From assembly GCF_900104385.1 (NCBI RefSeq), contig NZ_FNJA01000004.1:417871-481870 (forward strand): a DNA stretch of 64,000 bases, written 5' to 3'. Below are positions 17,625 to 25,645 of the stretch, one piece after another; the first letter of the stretch is position 1, and the number at the start of each line of letters is the position of its first letter. The DNA is from Rhodoferax sp. OV413 (GTDB lineage: Bacteria > Pseudomonadota > Gammaproteobacteria > Burkholderiales > Burkholderiaceae_C). Made by a program: the position numbers and the translations under genes. The notes beneath the pieces were generated by a model, which was not told the DNA's origin, made no database searches, and saw only the letters and a list, made by a program, of their open reading frames with translations.

Positions 17625-17640
17625 TGCAGTTTCTGTGCCA
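17625..17640 (-). promoter_or_regulatory. Sigma-54 promoter of glnA
   Basis: Read on the minus strand: TGGCACAGAAACTGCA, matching the -24/-12 consensus with the required ten bases between GG and GC. It lies 60 bp upstream of the glnA ATG, as expected for an NtrC-activated gene. Confidence 0.85.
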
Positions 17641-17761
17641 TCCAGCGGCACGCCCGGCAACTGCCTCCACCCGCCTATTTTGCCTTGGCGGGCAGCGGTA
17701 TTCTGCGCCAAACGTCCATCAGACCGGCAACAGAATGCACCAAACTCGAGCGCAATGAAAT

Positions 17762-17778
17762 CGCATCAATTTGGTGCA
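17762..17778. promoter_or_regulatory. NtrC binding site upstream of glnA
   Basis: CGCATCAATTTGGTGCA matches the dyad TGCACC-5 nt-GGTGCA in 10 of 12 informative positions; an extra half site (TGCACC) lies at 17736. It sits ~120 bp upstream of the sigma-54 promoter, typical of an enhancer. Confidence 0.65.
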
Positions 17779-17779
17779 T

Positions 17780-18619
17780 TTATGTACGCACCAATTCGGG
17801 ACCCAGCTGCGCGCCGAAACCCTGCAGGCCCTCCAGCAGCGCCGGGTAGGCATGGTCTATCTGCGCGGGCGTACCTTTGACACCCAGCTCGATATGCCGG
17901 CCAAACTCCGGGTGGTCGACGCTGGGCAGGCTGAACACCTTGACGCCGTCAAAGCGCTGCTCCAGCGCCTGCATCAGCGGGGTCAGCGCAGCCTCCATGG
18001 AGCCGAACACGATGACCGACTTCTCGACCCATGCCGCGCGCTGGAACCACTGCGCATAGTGCTGGTCCAGCACCCACTCGACCATGGGCCAGGCCATGAC
18101 CGGGAAACCGGGCACGAAATGCACATGCTGGACGCTGAAGCCGGGGATCTTGTTGTAGGGGTTGGGGATGATGCGTGCGCCCTGCGGAAACACGCCCATG
18201 TTCAGCCGGTGGATGTTGTCCGGGTGGTTAGGCTCGTAGACCGTGCCCTGGTCACGCGCCGTATCCTGCATGCGCTCGCGGATCAGGTCTTCGGCCTGCG
18301 GGTGCAGGGCCAGCGGCACATCTAGCGCCCGCGCCGCGCATTGCCGGGTGTGGTCGTCGGGCGTGGCGCCTATGCCTCCGGTGGAGAACACCACATCGCC
18401 GGATGCAAAGGCGCGCTGCAAGGTGGCGGTGATGCGCGCCGGATCGTCGCCCACGTACTCGGCATAGCCCAGCTGCAATCCGCGGGCGGACAGCAATTCA
18501 ATGACCTTGGGCAGGTGCTTGTCGGCCCGCTTGCCAGACAGGATTTCGTCGCCGACGATGACCAGCCCAAAGGTGGGCGCGCTCTCAAGGCGTGGGGAGG
18601 ATGGAGTTTCCAGAGTCAT
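17780..18619 (-). CDS. CinA-like / molybdopterin-binding domain protein
   Basis: A 279-residue protein with the MoCF (MogA/CinA N-terminal) fold at residues ~15-190: VGDEILSGK and FSTGGIGATPDDHT are the usual ligand-binding motifs. It lacks the C-terminal nicotinamide-nucleotide amidase domain of full-length CinA. The role is probably in nucleotide-derivative or cofactor metabolism but cannot be fixed. Its start lies inside the 3' end of the upstream EI24 gene (35-bp overlap), suggesting coupling. Confidence 0.8.
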   Translation of the reverse strand: MTLETPSSPRLESAPTFGLVIVGDEILSGKRADKHLPKVIELLSARGLQLGYAEYVGDDPARITATLQRAFASGDVVFSTGGIGATPDDHTRQCAARALDVPLALHPQAEDLIRERMQDTARDQGTVYEPNHPDNIHRLNMGVFPQGARIIPNPYNKIPGFSVQHVHFVPGFPVMAWPMVEWVLDQHYAQWFQRAAWVEKSVIVFGSMEAALTPLMQALEQRFDGVKVFSLPSVDHPEFGRHIELGVKGTPAQIDHAYPALLEGLQGFGAQLGPELVRT

Positions 18620-19490
18620 AAGCAGGCTTTACGTGGATGGGTTCCAGAAGGGTCACGGGCTCGGCTGGTGTGCTGGGCGGCACCGGCTCTATAGGCAACT
18701 CAGCCCGCAAGGCTTCCAGCGCGGCCAGCACATAGTGGGCAAACCACAGCGACGAAAACGCAAACACCAGGGTGTAGATCCAGATGGCCAGCGGTACCAG
18801 GATCACAAACGCCGCCGCAAACAAGGCACCCGAGGCCCAGACCAAGCTGGGCGCCGCACCCAGGTAGCCAGTCAGGATGCCGATGCCCAGCAGCGACAAG
18901 CGGTGCCGGCGGAAGATTTCGCGCCGCTCGTCCTTGCTGGCGTGCAGCGCCAGCGCGTCGTACGACATCACGCGGTAGGTCAGCCAGCCCCAGATCAGCG
19001 GCGGCAGTACCAGGATCAGCGGCGGTACCAGCCACAGCGGGATCGACACGATGATGGCCACCAGGGCCAGCAGAATGGAACCCAGCGACCAGAACAGCCC
19101 CCCTAGAAAGGTACCGCCCTTTTTCTTCTCCAGCTGGGGAAAGCGCCGCTCGGCAACCAGGGCCACCAGCGCCGGCGTCATCATCAAGGCCACTGCCAAC
19201 AGCGACAGCACCACCAGGAAGGGGGTGACCGCAAAAATCACCAACAAGGGCGCAAGCGCCACCTTGAGCTGGCCCACACCGGCGGTTTCCAGCCAGGTCC
19301 ACAGCCGCGACACCCACTCGGACGCGTCCAACATGGTGCGCACCGAGTCCAGCGCCGGCTCCCAATAAAAGTAACCCAGGCCCAGCGACAAGGCCACCAG
19401 CAGCACCAGCGGCAGAAACGACAGCGCGATCACGCGCGGGTGCATGCAGTACGCCGCAGCACGCCAAAAAGAGTTCAGAAGCAGTTTCAT
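18585..19490 (-). CDS. EI24-domain (CysZ-like) integral membrane protein
   Basis: A 301-residue inner-membrane protein with several long hydrophobic segments (VIALSFLPLVLLVALSLGLG near the N-terminus, a pair at ~75-115, a run at ~130-180 and more at ~205-250) and a Pro-rich tail. The pattern fits the EI24/CysZ family, whose best-known member takes up sulfate, but sulfate transport is not supported by the neighbours. It starts 25 nt after the desaturase-like gene and overlaps the CinA-like gene. Confidence 0.75.
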   Translation of the reverse strand: MKLLLNSFWRAAAYCMHPRVIALSFLPLVLLVALSLGLGYFYWEPALDSVRTMLDASEWVSRLWTWLETAGVGQLKVALAPLLVIFAVTPFLVVLSLLAVALMMTPALVALVAERRFPQLEKKKGGTFLGGLFWSLGSILLALVAIIVSIPLWLVPPLILVLPPLIWGWLTYRVMSYDALALHASKDERREIFRRHRLSLLGIGILTGYLGAAPSLVWASGALFAAAFVILVPLAIWIYTLVFAFSSLWFAHYVLAALEALRAELPIEPVPPSTPAEPVTLLEPIHVKPAYDSGNSILPTP

Positions 19491-19514
19491 GGGCAGGAGG
19501 ATACCCGCATCATG

Positions 19515-20483
19515 TCAACGCAGACTGCCCCACAGCCGGCGCACGCCCAGCCACTGCTGGCGCCAGAAACCCCGGCCGTAGTCGCGCCCGCCCTCCTCGG
19601 CCAGCTGGTCGCGGATGCCCGTGGGGTCGTAGCGCAGCTCGAAGTTGGCGGTACCAAACAGCATGTCCCACCAGGGCAGCAGGATGCCGAAGTTGTGCCC
19701 GCCCAGGGTGTTCTTGCCCGCCGACTCATGGCCCAGGCCGATGCTGTGGTGCAGCCGGTGGAAGCGCGGGCTGACCCACAGGCGCTCGCCCACTTTGCCA
19801 AACCAGAGCCGCAAGTTGGCATGCTGCAGGCTCTCGCTAAGCTGGGTAAAGGCCACGATGGCGATGAACTGCCCCGGCGCCACGCCGATCAGCTGCGCAG
19901 CCAGCACCACGATCACATCGCCCAGCACGTCGTCGAGCAAATGGTTACGGTTGTCGCTCCACAGCGTCATCTGGCGCTGCGAATGGTGTAGCGCATGCAG
20001 GCTCCACCACCAGTTGAAATGGTGCTGGCCGCGGTGCACCCAGTAGCCCAGAAAGTCGAACGCCACCAGGTACAGCGCAAAGCTCAGCACCGGCTGGTCG
20101 GTCACGCCAGGCCACAGCGCATCCAGATGCCAGGTACCCATGCCGGCCACCCGCAGCGCGCCAAACATTTCGTCCATCAGTGGATCGAGGGTAAAGAACA
20201 GCGCCAGCCGGAACAGGCCCAGCCGGTGGATCAGGGTGTACAGCACATCGGTGCGGATGGCCGCACGGTCGTGCACCGGCTCGGCCGGGCGCCAGCGCTG
20301 CAGCGGGCCGAACACCGCCACCAACACCACGAGCTGCAGCACACCCACCAGCAGCCAGCCGGTGGCGGTATAGGCGTCTTCCACCCAGCCGCCAAAACCC
20401 AGGCCAAACACCAGGGGTTGGACCAGCGCCTCGAACAGCCATTGCTGCGCATCGGAAAACAAGTTAGTCAGAAAGTCGATCAT
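19515..20483 (-). CDS. Sterol desaturase / fatty acid hydroxylase family protein
   Basis: Membrane di-iron oxygenase of ~322 residues. The three histidine boxes are visible: HRGQHH, HALHHS and HRLHHSIGLGHE, with at least four hydrophobic stretches before and between them. It should hydroxylate or desaturate a lipid; the substrate is unknown. ATG 20483 is used; the residue two codons earlier would need a TTG start. It lies 6 nt after the deacetylase-like gene. Confidence 0.88.
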   Translation of the reverse strand: MIDFLTNLFSDAQQWLFEALVQPLVFGLGFGGWVEDAYTATGWLLVGVLQLVVLVAVFGPLQRWRPAEPVHDRAAIRTDVLYTLIHRLGLFRLALFFTLDPLMDEMFGALRVAGMGTWHLDALWPGVTDQPVLSFALYLVAFDFLGYWVHRGQHHFNWWWSLHALHHSQRQMTLWSDNRNHLLDDVLGDVIVVLAAQLIGVAPGQFIAIVAFTQLSESLQHANLRLWFGKVGERLWVSPRFHRLHHSIGLGHESAGKNTLGGHNFGILLPWWDMLFGTANFELRYDPTGIRDQLAEEGGRDYGRGFWRQQWLGVRRLWGSLR

Positions 20484-20489
20484 GGGCAA

Positions 20490-21311
20490 TTATTTGCTGT
20501 GGGCGGATATCCAGGCGGTGTAGTCAGGATGCTCGCGCAAAGTGCGGAAGCAGAAGCCGCGCTCCTTCAGGCCGACGATCAGCGGCTCCAGCACCGCCGG
20601 CGCCCAGGGGTCTTTGCGCGACCATATGCCCAAGTGGGCCAGCAGGATGTCGCCGCTGCGGATGTTCTTCAGTGCCTGGGCCAGCAGCGCCGGGTTGCTG
20701 GCACGCTCGCTGGACAGCTCGTCGCCCAGAAAGCCGGCCGGTGCCCAGCCCACATGCGCATAGCCACAGGATTGCGCGGCCGCCAGCAGCGCCGGCGAAG
20801 TCTTGCCGCCCGGCGCCCGGAACAGCGGCAGCGGCGCCTGGCCGGTCATGGCCTGCAGGCGCTGGCTGGCGCGGCCGATTTCCGCGCAGTACTGCGCGGC
20901 GGTCCAGGTGAAGGTTTTGTCGGCATCCGGCCCGGCCGAGGGTTTGACGCGGAACTGCGGCGGATTGCCGGGTAGGTCGCCCTTCCAGTACACGTGGTCG
21001 TAGGTATGCGAGGCGAAGGCGTGGCCTTCGGCGGCGCGGGCCTTCCACCAGGGAGCCCAGTGCTCGCCCAGGCTGCCGTCGCCCTCCTGGGTACGCTCCT
21101 GGGCGCCGAAGAAGGTCACCTTGACCTGCTGCCGGTTCAACACATCGGCGATCAGCGGGGCCACGCCCATGTGGCCGGTGTCGAAGGTCAGGTACAGCGG
21201 TTTTTCACAAGGTTTTTTGGCTGTAGCGCTGATAGAACCTGCGCTAGCAGCTATTAATACCGTAGCAACAGCGTATTTAACGGGGTGCGTGGTCCAGTGT
21301 CCAAACGCCAT
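20490..21311 (-). CDS. Exported NodB-type polysaccharide deacetylase-like protein
   Basis: A 273-residue CE4-fold protein. Motif 1 reads TFDTGH where active enzymes have TFDDG, so the catalytic Asp is kept but the second, metal-binding Asp is Thr. Motif 2 (SHTYDH) retains both His; motif 3 is FRAPGG. Activity is uncertain. The signal peptide core is encoded by an interspersed repeat copy (21213-21259). ATG 21311 has GGAAGG upstream and overlaps the propeller gene end by 35 bp; more upstream in-frame ATGs lack a site. Confidence 0.82.
   Translation of the reverse strand: MAFGHWTTHPVKYAVATVLIAASAGSISATAKKPCEKPLYLTFDTGHMGVAPLIADVLNRQQVKVTFFGAQERTQEGDGSLGEHWAPWWKARAAEGHAFASHTYDHVYWKGDLPGNPPQFRVKPSAGPDADKTFTWTAAQYCAEIGRASQRLQAMTGQAPLPLFRAPGGKTSPALLAAAQSCGYAHVGWAPAGFLGDELSSERASNPALLAQALKNIRSGDILLAHLGIWSRKDPWAPAVLEPLIVGLKERGFCFRTLREHPDYTAWISAHSK
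21213..21259 (-). repeat. Interspersed palindromic repeat, copy 3, coding
   Basis: A minus-oriented copy lying wholly inside the deacetylase-like gene. It is read in frame and encodes most of the signal peptide (TVLIAASAGSISATAKK). Confidence 0.75.
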
Positions 21312-22272
21312 GGGGAGACCTTCCAACATTGATTTGCCGCACAACTTTCTTGGACTCCAGGTCGATCACCGTCAGCTTGCGGGCCCAGCGGGAGGTGACC
21401 ATCAGCAGCTTGCCGTCGGCCGACACGTCCATGCAATCCGGGCCGCCCGGCGCCGGGTAGGTGGCGACCGATTCCAGGGTTTGCAAGTCGATCTTGCTGA
21501 TGGTGTTGGCCACGCGGTTGCTCACAAACACATGGCGCTTGTCGCCCGCCGCGCGGAAGGCGTGCGAGCCCTTACCAGTGGCGATGACCTTGGTGCGCAC
21601 CGGCGTTTTGCCCGACACGTCGTACACCTCCACGCCGTCGCCGCCGGTCAGGCCGACCAGCAGGGTCTTGTCGTCGGCCGTGCCGTAGACGTCGGCCGGC
21701 ATGGCACCGGTGGGAGTGCGCCATTTGATGGTCTGGGTCGCCAAGTCCACCGCCACCAGCTCGTCGCTGTCCTGCATGGTGGAGTAAATCGTGGTGCTCT
21801 TGCTGTCTATCCACAGATGGCTGGGCGTCTTGCCGGTGGCCACGCGCTTGGCCAGCACGATGTCCTTGCCGTCCCAGCGGTAGATGTCGATGTGGTTGAG
21901 CCGGTTGGCGGCAGTCACAAACCACTTCATGTTCGGCGAAAAGCGCAGCTGGTACGGGTCCAGGATGTCGCGCACCACGTGCTGCACTTCGGCAGTCCTG
22001 GGGTCGATGAAGGTCAGCGTATCGGACAGCGCATTGGCGATGATCAGCGACTTCTCGTCCGGCGTCAGATACATGTGGTGCGGCTCTTTGCCGGTAGTGA
22101 TCCGCTTGGTTTCGGTCCAGCTGCCGGGGTCGATCACGCTGACGCTGGCATCCAGCGAGTTCAGTACAAAAATCGGGGTGGACTGGGCCAGGGCCGCCGA
22201 CGGGGTAGCGGCAGCAAAAGCGAGGGCCAGAACGGGGGCCAAGAAGGCAAAACTACGGACAAACAACTTCAC
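21277..22272 (-). CDS. Exported YVTN-type beta-propeller protein
   Basis: A 331-residue secreted protein: signal peptide to about residue 29 (SAALAQ), then repeated blades of ~42 residues with strands such as SVSVIDPGS, TLTFIDPRT and LTVIDLESKKVV. These propellers often bind or carry redox or metal partners, but no ligand is evident. The start is GTG 22272, giving the signal peptide. It is the first of five overlapping minus-strand genes, preceded by a nested hairpin. Confidence 0.85.
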   Translation of the reverse strand: MKLFVRSFAFLAPVLALAFAAATPSAALAQSTPIFVLNSLDASVSVIDPGSWTETKRITTGKEPHHMYLTPDEKSLIIANALSDTLTFIDPRTAEVQHVVRDILDPYQLRFSPNMKWFVTAANRLNHIDIYRWDGKDIVLAKRVATGKTPSHLWIDSKSTTIYSTMQDSDELVAVDLATQTIKWRTPTGAMPADVYGTADDKTLLVGLTGGDGVEVYDVSGKTPVRTKVIATGKGSHAFRAAGDKRHVFVSNRVANTISKIDLQTLESVATYPAPGGPDCMDVSADGKLLMVTSRWARKLTVIDLESKKVVRQINVGRSPHGVWTLDHAPR

Positions 22273-22290
22273 GGCGCACCAGAGGTAGGT

Positions 22291-22348
22291 GGCTTGCGTC
22301 AGCCTTCAGCCCGGGGCTGAAAACTCTGTCTGGAGAAGGGCGCAAGCC
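22291..22348 (-). other. Nested hairpin in the leader of the five-gene operon
   Basis: Two concentric inverted repeats: outer arms GGCTTGCG (22291-22298) and CGCAAGCC (22341-22348), inner arms TTCAGCCC (22305-22312) and GGGCTGAA (22314-22321). In the minus-strand transcript this folds ~20-75 nt before the start codon. It could be a regulatory leader or an attenuator; I recognise no known riboswitch. Confidence 0.5.
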
Positions 22349-22502
22349 GGAGTGACTGACAGCCCTCAAGTGTAGCCGCCGCCGCAGGGCCACTCGGGCA
22401 GCGCACCCAAATGCAAATGCAAGCAAAGGAAACCTGTAAGCCGTGGGCAGGGCCCCCGTCAGCGCCACCCATTGATGCGCAACACACACCAATCGATTAA
22501 AA

Positions 22503-22520
22503 AAGTGCAATTTACTGCAC
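22503..22520. promoter_or_regulatory. Candidate LysR operator upstream of the Bug operon
   Basis: GTGCA-6 nt-TGCAC dyad with the T-11-A spacing of LysR boxes. Eleven bases (AAGTGCAATTT) recur in inverted form at 26576-26586 upstream of the local LysR gene. Confidence 0.4.
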
Positions 22521-22598
22521 GTCCTGCAACACCAACAATCGCAGCCGTGGTGTGTACCACGCACTTTTGCCCCGTTTGCCCCCCCTTTGGAGACACGT

Positions 22599-23552
22599 AT
22601 GTTGAAAAGAATGATTTCCGGTTTGCTGCTGCTCGGCAGCGCCAGCCTCGCCCTCGCCGCCAGCGACAAGCCTCTGACCATCGTGGTGCCCACCGCTGCC
22701 GGTGGCGGCAACGACGCCATGGCCCGCACCATCGGCCAAAAGCTCGGCGCCATCCTGAACCAGACCGTGATCGTGGACAACAAGGCCGGGGCCAACGGCG
22801 CCATCGCCGCCGAGCTGGTGGCCCGCGCCGCGCCCGATGGCAACACCATCATGTTCGGCTACGTGGCCACCCATGCGATGAACCCAGCGCTGCAAAAGCT
22901 GCGCTACGACCCGGTGACCAGCTTCGAGCCGATTGGCCGCGTGGGCTATTCACCCACCCTGATGGTCATCAACCCCGCGGTCAAGGCCAAGGACGTGAAG
23001 GAGCTGGTCGCCATGCTGAAGGCCACACCCGACAAGTTCAGCATCGCCTCGGCCGGCAATGGCACGGCGCCGCACTTTGCGGCCGAGCTGTTCAAGATCG
23101 CCACCCAGACCAATCCGCTGCACGTGCCCTACAAGGGCTCGGCCCCGGCCATCACCGACACGATTGGCGGCCAGACCCAGATCATGTTCCCCAGCCTGTT
23201 CACCGCCCTGCCCTACGTCAAGTCGGACAAGCTCAAAGCCATGGCCATCGCCGGCGCCAAGCGCTCGGCCGCGCTGCCGAATGTGCCAACCCTGAAGGAA
23301 CTGGGCATAGACGGTGTCGAGGTCGACCAGTGGTACGCGTTCTTCGCCCCGGCCAAAACCCCCAAGGACGTGATCGTCAAGCTGAACGCCGCGCTCAACC
23401 AGGTGCTGGCCGACAAGGAAACCATCGCCCGCATCGAAGGCCACGGCGCCGATGTCGAATCCAGCACGCCCGAGCAGCTGGGCGAACTGGTCAAGTCCGA
23501 CCTGGCCCGCTGGAAGCGCGTGGTCCAGCAAGCCAAGCTGCAAGCCGACTGA
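22599..23552 (+). CDS. Tripartite-type (Bug) substrate-binding protein
   Basis: Periplasmic carboxylate-binding protein, 317 residues, with a signal peptide (MLKRMISGLLLLGSASLALA). Bug landmarks are present: IVVPTAAGGGNDAMAR, KAGANGAIAAE, ASAGNGTAPHFAAELF and PYKGSAPAITD. No TctA/TctB membrane genes are in the window, so the permease must lie elsewhere. ATG 22599 has GGAG 6 nt upstream. It lies 10 nt before the PrpF-Bug fusion gene, whose C-terminal domain is its close paralogue. Confidence 0.93.
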   Translation: MLKRMISGLLLLGSASLALAASDKPLTIVVPTAAGGGNDAMARTIGQKLGAILNQTVIVDNKAGANGAIAAELVARAAPDGNTIMFGYVATHAMNPALQKLRYDPVTSFEPIGRVGYSPTLMVINPAVKAKDVKELVAMLKATPDKFSIASAGNGTAPHFAAELFKIATQTNPLHVPYKGSAPAITDTIGGQTQIMFPSLFTALPYVKSDKLKAMAIAGAKRSAALPNVPTLKELGIDGVEVDQWYAFFAPAKTPKDVIVKLNAALNQVLADKETIARIEGHGADVESSTPEQLGELVKSDLARWKRVVQQAKLQAD

Positions 23553-23562
23553 AGACCGCCCC

Positions 23563-25584
23563 ATGAACAATCGCAACATCCCCTGCGTGCTGATGCGCTC
23601 CGGCACCTCGCGTGGGCCGTTCTTCCTGCGCGAATGGCTGCCCGAGGGCACCGAGGCGCGCGACCAGGCGCTGATCGGCGCGATCGGCGCGTCCGACCCG
23701 CTGCAGCTCGACGGCCTGGGGGGCGGCAGCACGCTGAACAGCAAGGTGGCCATAGTCTCGCGCTCGCAGCAGCCGGGCTGTGATGTGGACTATCTGTTCG
23801 CCCAGGTCGGCGTGGGCCACCAGTCGGTCGACACCCGGCCCAACTGCGGCAATATGCTGGCCGGCGTGGTGCCATTCGCCATCGAACAAGGCTTGATCGC
23901 CGCCCAGGACGGCCACACCACGGCCCGGGTTTACAACGTCAACACGGGGGCATGCATCGACGTCACCGTCTGCACCCCCGGTGGCGTCGTCACCTACGAG
24001 GGCGATGCGCGCATCGACGGCGTGGCCGGCACGGCCGCGCCCATATTGCTGAACTTTCTGGACGCCTGGGGCGCGGTCACCGGCCACTTATTCCCCACCG
24101 GCAATCGGATCGACATCATCGATGGCATTGAGGTCACCTGCATCGACGCCGCCATGCCCTTGATGATCCTGCGTGCCGCCGACCTGGGCCTGACCGGCCG
24201 CGAGCGCCCGGCCCAGCTGGACGCGAATACCGCGCTGCTGGAGCGCATCGAAGCCATGCGCCGGGTGATGGGCGCGCGCATGGGTCTGGGCGATGTGTCG
24301 GACAGCGTGGTGCCCAAACCGGTGATCGTCAGCCCCGGCGACGATGCCAACAGCATCACCTCGCGCTACTTCACGCCGCGCCGCTGCCATGCCTCGCACG
24401 CCGTCACCGGCGCGATTGGCGTGGCCACCGCCTTTGCCCTGCCCGGCACCGTGGCCAGCGGCGCCAGCACACCCGCCGGCAAGCGCCCACTGGTGGTGCT
24501 GCACCCGGCCGGGCAGATCGACATTGAGGTGGAAGTGGTCGGCACTGGCGAAGCGGCCCAGGTCGAACGTGCGGCCCTGGTGCGTACCGCGCGCAAGATT
24601 CTGCAAGGCCAGCTGCAGCTGCCCAGCTATGTGTTCCCGCCAGAAGAACAGCGGCCTGCGCCAGCCGCTGCGGCCCCGGCCGCCACCAAATCGATACGCA
24701 TCATCGTGCCGACCAGCGCCGGCGGCGGCAACGACACCATGGCCCGCGCGCTGGCACGCAAGCTGTCGCCGCTGCTGGGCCAGAACGTGCAGATCGACAA
24801 CCGAGCGGGCGCCAACGGCAGCGTGGCCTGCGAATACGTGGCCTCGGCCGCGCCCAACGGCCAGACCCTGCTGTTCGGCTATATCGCCACCCACGGCATC
24901 TACCCGGCGCTGGAAAGCCTGCGCTATAGCCCGCTGAAGGACTTCTGCCCGGTCGGCCTGATCGGCTACTCGCCGACCCTGCTGGTGGTCAACCCCGCGC
25001 TGGACATTGCCGACGTGCGCGACCTGGTGCGCAAGGCGCGCGACACGAAATTCAGCTATGCGTCGGCTGGCACCGGCACCGCGCCGCACTTTGCCGCCGA
25101 GCTGTTCAACCTTAACGCCGGCACCAGCCTGCAGGGCCGGACCTACCCAGGCGCGGCGCCGGCGATTGCCGACACGGTGGCCGGCCACACCCAGCTGATG
25201 TTCCCCAGCCTGTTCACCGCCCAGCCGTATCTGCAAAGCGGCAAGCTGCGCGCCCTGGCCGTGGCCGGGTCGGAGCGCCTGCCCAATATGCACGGCGTGC
25301 CCACCCTGGCCGAACAAGGCGTGCCGGGGGTCGATGTAACCCAGTGGTATGCCTTGTTTGCCCCGGCCCATACGCCGCCCGAGGTGGTGGCCGAGCTGAA
25401 CCAGGCCCTCAACACCGTGCTGCGCGACCCCGAACTGGTGGCCCGCATGGCCGCGGACGGCGCCCGGGTGCAGACCAGCACACCGGCCCAGCTGCAGCAA
25501 ATGGTGGGCGACGAAATCGCCAAGTGGAACCGGGTCGCCCAGCGGGCGCAGATGCAGGTCGGTAGTGTGCTGGAAGAAGCCTGA
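23563..25584 (+). CDS. PrpF-type isomerase fused to a cytoplasmic Bug domain
   Basis: A 673-residue two-domain protein. Residues 1-~360 are PrpF/4-oxalomesaconate tautomerase family: MRSGTSRGPFF (Arg where most have Lys), GGGSTLNSKVAIV with the catalytic-type Lys, and DTRPNCGNM with the conserved Cys. Residues ~377-673 form a complete Bug solute-binding domain (IIVPTSAGGGNDTMAR, ASAGTGTAPHFAAELF), closely resembling the upstream protein but lacking any signal peptide; the joint is a Pro/Ala linker. PrpF enzymes shift double bonds in unsaturated dicarboxylates. The fused domain may capture the substrate or product in the cytoplasm. The reading frame is continuous, so this is a real fusion unless the sequence carries an error that joined two genes. 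Confidence 0.85.
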   Translation: MNNRNIPCVLMRSGTSRGPFFLREWLPEGTEARDQALIGAIGASDPLQLDGLGGGSTLNSKVAIVSRSQQPGCDVDYLFAQVGVGHQSVDTRPNCGNMLAGVVPFAIEQGLIAAQDGHTTARVYNVNTGACIDVTVCTPGGVVTYEGDARIDGVAGTAAPILLNFLDAWGAVTGHLFPTGNRIDIIDGIEVTCIDAAMPLMILRAADLGLTGRERPAQLDANTALLERIEAMRRVMGARMGLGDVSDSVVPKPVIVSPGDDANSITSRYFTPRRCHASHAVTGAIGVATAFALPGTVASGASTPAGKRPLVVLHPAGQIDIEVEVVGTGEAAQVERAALVRTARKILQGQLQLPSYVFPPEEQRPAPAAAAPAATKSIRIIVPTSAGGGNDTMARALARKLSPLLGQNVQIDNRAGANGSVACEYVASAAPNGQTLLFGYIATHGIYPALESLRYSPLKDFCPVGLIGYSPTLLVVNPALDIADVRDLVRKARDTKFSYASAGTGTAPHFAAELFNLNAGTSLQGRTYPGAAPAIADTVAGHTQLMFPSLFTAQPYLQSGKLRALAVAGSERLPNMHGVPTLAEQGVPGVDVTQWYALFAPAHTPPEVVAELNQALNTVLRDPELVARMAADGARVQTSTPAQLQQMVGDEIAKWNRVAQRAQMQVGSVLEEA

Positions 25585-25591
25585 TTCAGGT

Positions 25592-25645
25592 ATTGAATAG
25601 GCTTCTAGCGCAGTATCTACCTGCGCAAGCAGCTATTCTTTTTGA
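25592..25645 (-). repeat. Interspersed palindromic repeat, copy 4
   Basis: Minus-oriented copy (GGCTTCTAGCGCAG ... CTGCGCAAGCAGCTATT) between convergent genes. Its right end runs into the last codons and stop of the LysR gene. Confidence 0.75.

Larger units (their letters stand above)
22273..22598. other. Divergent intergenic region
   Basis: A 326-bp gap between divergent units. The left part holds the nested hairpin (22291-22348) of the propeller-gene leader; the right part holds an A/T-rich stretch and a GTGCA-6 nt-TGCAC dyad upstream of the Bug gene. I see no gene in it. Confidence 0.6.

Noticed and set aside
22291..22348. Known riboswitch (cobalamin, TPP, SAM or glycine) in the propeller-gene leader.
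   Set aside because: The stems are clear but the conserved motifs of these classes are not visible.
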